Shown piece after piece: positions 56,910 through 64,000 of a stretch of 64,000 nt of DNA. How positions within the stretch are numbered: position 1 is the first letter of the stretch; every line of letters starts with the position of its first letter. This DNA is from Bradyrhizobium sp. CB2312 (GTDB taxonomy: Bacteria; Pseudomonadota; Alphaproteobacteria; Rhizobiales; Xanthobacteraceae). Both the position numbers and the translations under genes were made by a program. Below the pieces are notes generated by a model, which worked only from the letters and a program-made list of their open reading frames with translations, did no database searches and was not told the origin of the DNA. Where the stretch lies: assembly GCF_029714425.1 (NCBI RefSeq), contig NZ_CP121668.1:7957501-8021500 (forward strand), written 5' to 3'.

Positions 56910-59585
56910 ATGCGTAGCCCGATCAGCAGTTTAGAACGTTCAGCCCTTCAGTTTACCTTCGGCAGCATAGCGCTGGCCGTGGTAACTCTGGCTTGCTTGT
57001 ACCTTCACGCGCATTTCGCCGCGACGGCGTTCGCGTATTTGTTAGTGATCTTGCTGTTTTCGTTGATGGGAAGCTTCATTGCGTCGTCCGCGCTTTGCAT
57101 CATAGCCATCGCTGCTCTCGCTTACTACTTTGCGCCGCCGGCGTTCAGCCTGCGTATCGATGACCCCCAAGATCTGCCGGTGGTTGTTGCATTCTTTATC
57201 GCCTCGATTGTGGGAGCGCACCTGATCGGAAAGCTCCGCCAGGAAAGAGAGGCTGCGCGTGTCGTTGCGGCCAAGCTTCAGCGGAGTGCGGCCGATTTGG
57301 AGGATCGCGAAAAGCGGTGGCGCGCCATCTTCGAGCACAATCCCGCCATGTACTTCATGGTCGATGAAGCCGGCACTATCCTCAACGTCAATTCACTCGG
57401 CGCGACACAACTCGGCTATGCTCCTGCTGAACTGGTCGGCCGATCAGTGCTGGACGTATTTCTCGAGGAGGATTGCGGTTTCGTTCGCGAATGCGTTCGG
57501 ACGTGCCTTGAGGATGTCGGACAAACGCGCACGTGGGACGTCCGGAAAGTCAGGAAGGACGGCTCGGTGTTGTGGGTACGTGAAAACGCCAAAGCCATGC
57601 TCTGGGGCGATGAGCAGCCCATTGTCCTTATCGCCTGCGAAGATATCACGGAGCGAAGGCGGACAGAACTTGCCCTGCAGCGGAGCGAAGCACATTTAGC
57701 CCAGGCGCAGGAGTTGAGTCACACAGGCAGCTTCAGCTGGAACCCCACTACGGGCGAGGCCTTCTGGTCAAAGGAAACATTTCGCATTTTCCAATTAGAT
57801 CCTGACAGAGTGCAGCCGGGGCCGCAGCTCGTCGTTGAGCGCACTCATCCAGATGATAGGGCTTCGGTTAAAGAAATTATCGATCGCGCGATGCGAGACC
57901 CGAGCGATTTCGAGCACGAATACCGGCTTCTGCTACCGGACGGCTCGGTAAAGCACATCCATGCGCAGGCACGGGCGACGAGAACAGCCTCTGGTGGCAT
58001 CGAGTTTGTTGGGGCAGCTACGGATATCACTGCGGCGAGGCGAGCAGAACAGCAGCTGCGCCGCAGCGAGGCCTATCTGGCCGAGGCCCAGCATCTCAGT
58101 CACACGGGCAGCTGGTCCTGGGACGTCTACGGTCTAGATTTCGTGTATCGCTCCGCCGAGGTCGATCGTCTGTTCGGCTTTAGCCCACAAGAGCCGGTGT
58201 CGATCGAGACCATTCGATCGCGCATCCATCCGGACGACTTGCCGCGGCTGGAGGAGGTGCAGCGCCAGGCGATTGAACACAAGGAGCGGCGGTTCGAATA
58301 TGATTTTCGTATCCTTCTACCGGATGGCGGGATAAGACGCATACACTCCGTTGCGCACGTGGTGGTTGGCAGCGATGGCAACGTCAGCGAGCTGATCGGA
58401 ACACATATGGATGTGACCGAGCAACACGCAGCTAGGGAACGCCTGGAAAACACACTTGCCGCGCTGCGCGAAAGTGAACAGCGCTTTCGCGACTACGCCG
58501 AAACAGCTTCCGACTGGCTCTGGGAGACCGGGCCGGATCATCAGGTCACTCACTTATCCGAGCACACCAGTGCTGCGGGAATTTTGGCGACAGGATTGAT
58601 CGGCCTGCTTCGCTGGGACATTGCGTGCGACCTCGAAGAGGAACCCGAGAAGTGGCGGCAGCATCGGGCGACATTGGAGGCCCATCTTCCGTTTCGGGAT
58701 CTCGTCTACCGCACCGTGAATCGGACAGGTTCTCCGATCTACGTCCGCACGAGTGGCAAGCCTTTTTTCGATGGAAAGGGCAATTTTCTCGGCTACCGTG
58801 GCGTCAGCACTGACATCACCGCCACCATTCGCGCCGATCAAGCCGAACAAGAACTACGAAGGGCACAGTCGGAGCTTGCGCATGTGACGCGTGTAACGAC
58901 TTTAGGAGAGCTGACAACCTCCATCGCCCACGAAATAAACCAGCCACTCGCCGCTATTATCAGCAACGCCGATGCGTGCCTCGGTTGGATGGGCCGGGAA
59001 GCGCCTAATCTTGCCGCCGCCCGCTCTTCGGTGGAGTGGATCATCGAAGACGCAATCCGGGCAAGCGAGGTGATCCGTCGTATTCGCGCGCTCGCGAAGA
59101 AGGGCGAGATTGAGATGGCGCCGCTCGATATCAATGAGGTCGTTAAGGACGTCATTGCGCTGGTAACACGAGAGCTGGTGACCCACCGAGTGACGTTACG
59201 AACCGAGTTGACGGCAGGGCTGCCTAGGATCCTCGGCGATCGGATTCAGCTACAACAGGTGATCATCAATCTCGTGATGAACGGAATCGAAGCCATGGAG
59301 GCAGTTACCGACCGGACGTGCGAACTGCTGATTCAATCATCAAAGAACGATCTGGGGCACATCCACCTTGCCGTGACCGATTGCGGCGTCGGCATCGCCG
59401 AGAACGACGCGGACCGCGTCTTGGATCCTTTCTTCACCACCAAGCCGACTGGCCTTGGAATGGGTCTTTCAATCTGCCGGTCGATTGTGGAAGCTCACGG
59501 AGGACGGTTGTCAATGGTCCACAAAAGTGGACCGGGCGCGACCTTCCAAGTTGCCCTACCGCCGCATAAGGAGGCCGTCTCGTGA
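56910..59585 (+). CDS. nodV: Sensor histidine kinase NodV
   Basis: An 891-residue membrane-bound kinase. The N-terminus has three or four membrane segments (residues 12-115, KdpD/DUF4118-like). Four PAS-type regions follow (starts near 130, 265, 390, 520; [20 protein letters not shown], two SHTGS..W PAS-3 types, [17 protein letters not shown]). The HisKA box is [18 protein letters not shown] with the phosphorylated His, and the ATPase has [16 protein letters not shown] and [13 protein letters not shown]. Known Bradyrhizobium NodV is of the same size and senses isoflavonoids to switch on nodulation genes through NodW. The stop overlaps the nodW start by four bases (GTGA). Confidence 0.86.
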   Translation: MRSPISSLERSALQFTFGSIALAVVTLACLYLHAHFAATAFAYLLVILLFSLMGSFIASSALCIIAIAALAYYFAPPAFSLRIDDPQDLPVVVAFFIASIVGAHLIGKLRQEREAARVVAAKLQRSAADLEDREKRWRAIFEHNPAMYFMVDEAGTILNVNSLGATQLGYAPAELVGRSVLDVFLEEDCGFVRECVRTCLEDVGQTRTWDVRKVRKDGSVLWVRENAKAMLWGDEQPIVLIACEDITERRRTELALQRSEAHLAQAQELSHTGSFSWNPTTGEAFWSKETFRIFQLDPDRVQPGPQLVVERTHPDDRASVKEIIDRAMRDPSDFEHEYRLLLPDGSVKHIHAQARATRTASGGIEFVGAATDITAARRAEQQLRRSEAYLAEAQHLSHTGSWSWDVYGLDFVYRSAEVDRLFGFSPQEPVSIETIRSRIHPDDLPRLEEVQRQAIEHKERRFEYDFRILLPDGGIRRIHSVAHVVVGSDGNVSELIGTHMDVTEQHAARERLENTLAALRESEQRFRDYAETASDWLWETGPDHQVTHLSEHTSAAGILATGLIGLLRWDIACDLEEEPEKWRQHRATLEAHLPFRDLVYRTVNRTGSPIYVRTSGKPFFDGKGNFLGYRGVSTDITATIRADQAEQELRRAQSELAHVTRVTTLGELTTSIAHEINQPLAAIISNADACLGWMGREAPNLAAARSSVEWIIEDAIRASEVIRRIRALAKKGEIEMAPLDINEVVKDVIALVTRELVTHRVTLRTELTAGLPRILGDRIQLQQVIINLVMNGIEAMEAVTDRTCELLIQSSKNDLGHIHLAVTDCGVGIAENDADRVLDPFFTTKPTGLGMGLSICRSIVEAHGGRLSMVHKSGPGATFQVALPPHKEAVS

Positions 59586-60265
59586 CAGGACGATTTGACT
59601 CGCCAGGTGAAGTCGGCAATGCCGAGTCCTCGACAAGGGCGGTTGTCTTCGTCGTCGAGGATGACATCTCCATGCGTCGCTCGCTTACGAACCTTTTTCA
59701 ATCGGTAGGGTTAGGCGTCATTGCATTCGGATCGGCGCGCGAAATGCTGCAGAGCCCAATCCCGGACATTATTAGCTGCCTAGTTCTTGATGTCCGGCTG
59801 CCAGGCTTGAGCGGCCTTGACTTCCAGACCGAGCTCGCGAGGTTGAACATACATATTCCGATCATTTTCATTACCGGCCATGGCGACATTCCAATGACTG
59901 TCAGGGCCATGAAGGAAGGAGCGGTTGATTTTCTCAGCAAACCGTTTCGCGATCAGGAACTGCTTGATGCCGTGGTTGCGGCGACCGAACGCGATCGCAA
60001 AAGGCGGGAGGCTCAGCAGACGGTCGCGAACCTGCAGTCTTTATTTGAGACCTTAAGCCCGCGCGAGCAGGCGGTGATGAAACTGGTCGCTGCCGGCCTG
60101 ATGAACAAGCAGGTCGCCGCCGAGCTTGGGCTCGCCGAGATTACGGTCAAGATCTACCGGGGACACGTAATGAAAAAGATGCGTGCACGCTCGCTGGCCG
60201 ACTTGATCAGAATGACTGAGACGCTGGGAGTTCGCACTAATCGTCCTGAACAAACGCAAGTATGA
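59582..60265 (+). CDS. nodW: Response regulator NodW (FixJ/NarL type)
   Basis: A 227-residue regulator. The receiver domain has [27 protein letters not shown] with Asp70, [14 protein letters not shown] and FLSKPF with the conserved Lys. The LuxR-type DNA-binding domain (160-215) reads [33 protein letters not shown]. Length 227 and phosphoacceptor Asp70 agree with known NodW, which activates nod genes when phosphorylated by NodV. It starts with GTG 59582, overlapping nodV. Confidence 0.9.
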   Translation: MTGRFDSPGEVGNAESSTRAVVFVVEDDISMRRSLTNLFQSVGLGVIAFGSAREMLQSPIPDIISCLVLDVRLPGLSGLDFQTELARLNIHIPIIFITGHGDIPMTVRAMKEGAVDFLSKPFRDQELLDAVVAATERDRKRREAQQTVANLQSLFETLSPREQAVMKLVAAGLMNKQVAAELGLAEITVKIYRGHVMKKMRARSLADLIRMTETLGVRTNRPEQTQV

Positions 60266-60350
60266 TTTTACAAGTTCATCAGTCGAGCCCACTTTTCGCG
60301 CAAGGTGGCTAATGCTTGCAGCCGCTATTCCCGCTTCAGGAGGGCTCGTC

Positions 60351-60485
60351 TTGTCCACGCCTTTGATTTCCGTCGTTGACGACGACGCCTCACTCCGTGC
60401 GGCGACAGAGACTTTTTTGAAATCGCGTGGCTACATCGCCCAAATGTTTGCCTCGGCCAAACACAGAGGAGCCCGGAGCAGGCTA
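60351..60485 (+). pseudogene. Truncated FixJ-type response regulator (5' end only)
   Basis: The first 35-45 codons of a second response regulator: PLISVVDDDASLRAATETFL then KSRGYIAQMFASA, with the acidic pair of a receiver domain. It breaks off where IS5-type sequence begins near 60485. AGGAGGG six bases before TTG 60351 suggests that as the original start; ATG 60312 is an alternative. Orientation and position suggest it was co-transcribed with nodVW or followed it. Confidence 0.72.
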
Positions 60486-60850
60486 AAGCGCTTTGAGAAG
60501 CCGTACGGTTGATTGCGATTGCTGCGGTTTGGAATAACCGGCTTGGTTCCGCGCTCATCGAGTTCTTCACGCAATTCGGCGCTATCATAGGCTTTGTCAC
60601 AGAGCATCCGTTTCGGCCGCTTGACCCTGCGGATCAGGCGTTCTGCGATCAGACAGTCGTGCGCTTCGCCTCCAGTCAACAGAATGCGATCAGGCGCCCC
60701 TTAGCATCTGCGAGTGCGTGTATCTTCAGTTGCGCCCTCCGCGCGAGCGACCAACAGCCTGCTTCTGCCCCCCCTTTTCCGCCCGCTGCCGAGCGATGCG
60801 CTTTGACGTGGGTGGAGTCGATCATCTGGGTGTCCGCTTTACAGCGAGAA
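60486..60850 (-). pseudogene. Fragment of an IS5-family (IS427-like) transposase
   Basis: The minus strand encodes DTQMIDSTHVKAHRSAAGGK, then LTGGEAHDC, RLIRRVKRPKRMLCDKAYDS and ELREELDERGTKPVIPNRSN, the DDE core of this IS subgroup. Frameshifts lie near 60670-60690 and in a G-run near 60765. Both ends of the element are missing. Its left border cuts the response regulator. Confidence 0.75.
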
Positions 60851-61523
60851 CGGCCGGCCCGGGATCGCGACCCGCTTCATGATCGGGCTCTTGCTGCTCA
60901 AGCACATACGAGCTGTCCGATGAGGGGGTGTGCGAGCGCCGGGTTCACGACCTAGAGTTCTTCCAGCACGCTTTCACGCACGAGCGCTCGGACCTGAGCC
61001 ATTGGCGCAAGCGGCTCGGCGACAAGCTGGAGCTGCTGCGAACCGAGCGCCTGCGGGTGGCGCACGAGGCCGGCACATTACGCAGCCAGGACCTCAAGCG
61101 CGTCACGGTCGATACCACAGTGCAGCCGAAGGCCATCACCATTCCGGCCGATGCCAAGCTGCTGCATGCGGGCATCAAGGGCCTCAATCAGTTGGCGAGA
61201 AGGCACGGGGTCAGGTCCGGCAATCCTATGCTCGCGTGGCCAAGGCCGCCGCGATGATGGCTTCCCGCTACGCTCGCGCCAAACAGTTCAGGCGGCATCA
61301 GCGACAGTTGCGCATCCTGCGTAGCAGGCCCGGCCCAATCATTCGCGACATCCGCCGCAACATCGAGGGCCAGCCGGCACTGGAGGAGGCCTTCGCCCTT
61401 TCGCTCGGCTGGGCCGCGCAGATTCGTTCGCAGCAGCAGCGCCAGCGCGGCTGGAAGCTTTATTCCTTCCATGGTCCGGAGGTGGAGTGCATCGGCAAGG
61501 GCAAGGCTGCCGCGCCTTGTGGC
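60846..61523 (+). pseudogene. IS5-family transposase, N-terminal part, decayed
   Basis: Recognisable in pieces: MIGLLLLKHI near 60880, then in another frame YELSDEGVCERRVHDLEFF and DTTVQPKAITIPADAKLL, then from about 61215 in a third frame QVRQSYARVAKAAAMMASRY to VECIGKGKAAAP. The gene is therefore frameshifted at least twice and is then interrupted by the IS1111-type element. It is diverged from the IS5-type genes at 35-1369 and 7406-10151. The start is lost. Confidence 0.72.
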
Positions 61524-61589
61524 ATGGACCACGCCCGCTCTCAGCGGCAACGTGCAGCCCGGCGGGGGGCAGCAGCAGGAGCGCAAGCC

Positions 61590-62633
61590 ATGTCGAATAC
61601 GAACCTTGTCACAATCGGCATCGATCTCGGGAAGAACACATTCCACGTCGTCGGTCTCGATGCCACAGGCGCAATTACGCTACGCAAGAAGCGGTCGAGA
61701 AATCAGCTTGACCAGTCGCTGGGCAATATTCCGCGTTGTCTGATCGGAATGGAGGCGTGTGCAGGCGCACATCATCTGGGGCGCAGGCTCGAGAAATTAG
61801 GCCATCAAGTACGGCTCTTGCCGGCGCAGTACGTCAAACCATACCTCAAGGGTCACAAGAATGACTTTCGGGATGCTGAAGCGATCGCCGAGGCCGCTCA
61901 GCGGCCGACAATGCGGTTCGTTCCAGTGAAGTCAGCCGAACAACTTGATTTACAGGCACTACACAGAGTTCGCAGTCGATTGGTGACGCAGAGAACGGCG
62001 GTCATCAATCAAATCCGGGGCTTTTTGCTTGAGCGAGGGCTACCAGTGCGGCAGGGAGCGGCAGCACTCCGACTGGCACTTCCTCAGATTCTCTCAGCGC
62101 CAAACGACAACTTATCGCCTCGCGTGATCCAGCTCATTCAGGACTTGGCCGAGGACTGGCGCTATCTCGACCGACGGGTCGCGTCAATGACGAAAGAAAT
62201 CGACGAACTCGCTGATCAAGATCCACACTGTCGCCGCCTAATGAGTGCGCCCGGCGTCGGGCCGATCATCTCAAGCGCGATGGTCGCCGCCATCGGAACC
62301 GGTGATGCCTTCCATAAAGGCCGAGACTTTGCAGCATGGCTTGGTCTGGTACCAAAGCAAATCTCGACCGGCGATCGAACCATTCTCGGGCGCATATCGA
62401 GGCGCGGTAATCGGTACCTGCGAACGCTGTTTATTCAAGGTGCCAGAGCCGTACTTCTGCAGCGTCAGAGTTGGCCTCGGCATGGCTTCGCAGCCTGGTT
62501 AGAGGCAGCGTCGAAGCGGCTCCACTCCAATGTCTTGGTTGTTGCCCTGGCCGCGAAACTTGCGCGCATGGCCTGGAGCATGCTCGCAAAGGGCCGTGAC
62601 TACGACGCCAACCTCCTGGGCCGCACCGCATAA
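61590..62633 (+). CDS. IS1111/IS110-family transposase, copy 2
   Basis: A 347-residue DEDD recombinase, the same as the copy at 8173-9216 except for Arg in place of Pro near the C-terminus (MLAKGRDYDANLL). The catalytic motifs IGIDLGKN, IGMEACAG, HKNDFRDAEA and the C-terminal SAPGVGPIISS region are intact. CAGGAGCG is upstream of ATG 61590. The frame is open upstream through the element end into the IS5-type remnant, which is a read-through and not a true fusion protein. Confidence 0.9.
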   Translation: MSNTNLVTIGIDLGKNTFHVVGLDATGAITLRKKRSRNQLDQSLGNIPRCLIGMEACAGAHHLGRRLEKLGHQVRLLPAQYVKPYLKGHKNDFRDAEAIAEAAQRPTMRFVPVKSAEQLDLQALHRVRSRLVTQRTAVINQIRGFLLERGLPVRQGAAALRLALPQILSAPNDNLSPRVIQLIQDLAEDWRYLDRRVASMTKEIDELADQDPHCRRLMSAPGVGPIISSAMVAAIGTGDAFHKGRDFAAWLGLVPKQISTGDRTILGRISRRGNRYLRTLFIQGARAVLLQRQSWPRHGFAAWLEAASKRLHSNVLVVALAAKLARMAWSMLAKGRDYDANLLGRTA

Positions 62634-62914
62634 GAAACAGGGCCGGAAAGGAAAATCCAAGGTCGGGATCAGAAGGCACAATAACCCGCCGAGGTTTGCG
62701 AGACGGAAAGGACGAATGGAGAAACGGTTCCACCGACACTTCTGAAGCCTGGTTCGACTCCATGGCCCTTCTTGAGGCCGGCGAGTTATTGAGGACAGAA
62801 GTGAGCGGATATCCATGATGGCTCGGGGCAACAGCCCCAAATTGAAGCCGGATAGATTGGCGCAAACCGCTTCATCCCTTTGTCGATTCCTCTTGCAACG
62901 CGGGCGTGGTCCAT
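62634..62914 (+). ncRNA. Candidate guide (seek/bridge) RNA region of IS1111-type element, copy 2
   Basis: The 281-bp 3' noncoding region, almost identical to that of copy 1. Both copies chose the same type of target, as expected if this region encodes the same guide. Inferred from element type and layout; no folding was done. Confidence 0.4.
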
Positions 62915-63411
62915 AGATCGGCGTGAAGGCCTCCGTCGTCACCAACAATCGCCGCGCTCCCGGCGGAGTGTTCGTGCTGCACGCGAGCGCAATGCCCGAC
63001 AATCCGTATGATGGGCACCCCCTGCGGGACGTCATAGAGCGTACCGAGACGCTGACCGGCTGTCCGATCGAGCGGGCCTATGTCGACGAGGGGGACCGCG
63101 GCCACGATGCGCAGAATCCCCGTCGCGTCTTCATCTCCGGCCAGAAGCGCAGCATCTTCGGTGTCATCAAGCGCGAGCTGCGCCGTCGCTCTGTCATCGA
63201 GCCCATCATCGGGCACATAAAGGCCGAAGGCCACCCTCGGCCGCTGCTACCCCAAAGGCCGCGCCGGCGACGCCGCCAATGTCGTCCTCTCAGCCGTCGG
63301 CCACAACTTCCAGCCGCATCCTCGCCCGGCTCAGAGAACTCTTGGGCCTCTTCCTCGAGTTGCCAATGGCGAACGCTCGCCTCTCCAACACAGCTCAATC
63401 CGGCTCCTTAA
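62915..63411 (+). pseudogene. IS5-family transposase, C-terminal part, decayed
   Basis: Continues the gene interrupted by copy 2: VKASVVTNNRRAPGGVFVLH, NPYDGHPLRDVIERTETLTG, YVDEGDRGHD, FISGQKRSIFGVIKREL and RSVIEPIIGHIKAEG. The frame then shifts near 63225; the true C-terminal wording (GRAGDAANVVLSAVGHNF, then LARLRELLGLFLE) is in other frames. Confidence 0.72.
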
Positions 63412-63535
63412 CTCAGGAGTTGGAGCCTGGAGGCCAAAGTGCGGTTCGTTCGGCCACTGGATCCGGATGCGAAGAAGACCGATGCCGTACCACAAGCGGC
63501 GCTCTATCGAGTCGCTTAACTAGTATCGTATCGAG

Positions 63536-63970
63536 TCACCTGCGTGCCCCGCGCTCCGTTCCGGCAAAAGGATACCCTGGATAGCCGCTAAAAGCGGAAC
63601 CTAACAAGGACTTGCAGAACGCAGGCGTGAGCTTGCCGCGGTGGATCACGACGTCTTCGTGACCCGTTGCAGCTCGAGCGTTCTGCCAGAGGCGATTGTA
63701 GCCGCGCTGTTCGTTGGATTTCACGTGGCAAGCGGCGAATTCGGCGTCATCCAATGTCGTTAACTGCCACGCATAGACCGGCCGCTTCGTATGGATGTGC
63801 ACCCACATCGGATTCACCGTACCATTGCGCAGTGGCGTAGGCTGCAGCTTGAGCTCGAACAGCGTTCCCGGCTCACCCTTCAGCGCGCGCGGTGACTCCA
63901 AGGGAGCCAACTCCTCGGCCGCCTGCAACCGTTCGAGGTACTTCTGCGAGGGAAACGCATAGGTCTTCAT
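63536..63970 (-). CDS. Protein of unknown function
   Basis: A 144-residue frame starting MKTYAFPSQKYLERLQAAEE. The body has mixed composition typical of a real soluble protein (WVHIHTKRPVYAWQLTTLDD, HVKSNEQRGYNRLWQNARAA, GKLTPAFCKSLLG); the last 20 residues are low-complexity and may be read-through from a truncation. No signal peptide or family motif recognised. It lies beside IS remnants in the symbiosis region, so an island cargo gene or a fragment of a longer one is possible. Confidence 0.55.
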   Translation of the reverse strand: MKTYAFPSQKYLERLQAAEELAPLESPRALKGEPGTLFELKLQPTPLRNGTVNPMWVHIHTKRPVYAWQLTTLDDAEFAACHVKSNEQRGYNRLWQNARAATGHEDVVIHRGKLTPAFCKSLLGSAFSGYPGYPFAGTERGARR

Positions 63971-64000
63971 GCAATCGATCTCGATCGAAGCCTTTTGCGC

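Larger units (their letters stand above)
61524..62914 (+). mobile_element. IS1111-type (IS110-family) insertion sequence, copy 2
   Basis: 1391 bp, the same length as copy 1, with ends ATGGACCACGCCCG and CGGGCGTGGTCCAT. Inserted in the same orientation relative to a transposase gene of the IS5 type, at the corresponding place (right flank AGATCGGCGT(C/G)AAGG in both). Only a few base differences from copy 1 were noticed, including one near the right end and one changing Pro to Arg in the transposase. Confidence 0.82.

Noticed and set aside
60930..61589. Possible natural fusion of an IS5-type protein with the IS1111-type transposase
   Set aside because: The long frame results from read-through at the insertion junction; ATG 61590 with a ribosome site is the real start, and copy 1 shows the same kind of false extension.

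Overview
The window looks like part of the symbiosis region (symbiosis island) of a Bradyrhizobium-like alphaproteobacterium. The main evidence is a nodV-nodW pair (56910-60265): the response regulator is 227 residues long with its receiver aspartate at position 70, as known for NodW. Supporting evidence is a biotin operon with BioR boxes, many rhizobial insertion sequences, many gene remnants and several short orphan genes. All assignments come from reading translated sequence and motifs; no database search was run.

Layout. 1-10306: an intact IS5-family element, decayed remnants (DUF2169-like, DUF736-like), a DUF3422 gene, a frameshifted outer-membrane beta-barrel gene, and an IS5-type element split by a 1391-bp IS1111-type (IS110-family) element. 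10706-17621: a leftward catabolic/transport operon (class V aminotransferase, polar amino acid ABC transporter with one frameshifted permease, amidohydrolase) divergent from an IclR regulator. 17798-28545: a 3303-residue, three-module NRPS (predicted Pro-like, Ser, Phe, with a terminal thioesterase) preceded on the same strand by a lone ectoine-synthase homologue. 29270-37113: a tightly coupled four-gene operon encoding an alpha/beta hydrolase, a caspase with a VMAP-C-like tail, a MoxR-type AAA ATPase and a 1256-residue SAV_2336/vWA-like protein with a degenerate caspase domain. It matches the plan of the vWA-MoxR-VMAP conflict systems. 37433-41371: short orphan genes and an IS630 element that ends at the panC stop codon.

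41369-52838: vitamin region. panB-panC and bioB-panD-bioF-bioD-bioA are transcribed leftward. bioR is divergent, with three BioR-type boxes in the bioB-bioR gap. A Dabb protein and pabB-pabA (4-aminobenzoate for folate) follow rightward. 53759-56790: a small gene, an S1/P1-nuclease pseudogene, and a MarR regulator divergent from an ABM-domain monooxygenase and a membrane protein, with a perfect 18-bp palindrome between them. 56910-60485: nodV, nodW and the start of another response regulator cut off by an IS5-type fragment. 60846-63411: a second decayed IS5-type transposase gene interrupted by a second, nearly identical copy of the IS1111-type element at the corresponding place. The window ends with an unidentified 144-residue protein.

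The best candidates for new biology are the caspase/MoxR/vWA-like/hydrolase operon, the NRPS plus EctC-like locus, and the IS1111-type element with its 281-bp candidate guide RNA and repeated targeting of IS5-type transposase genes.
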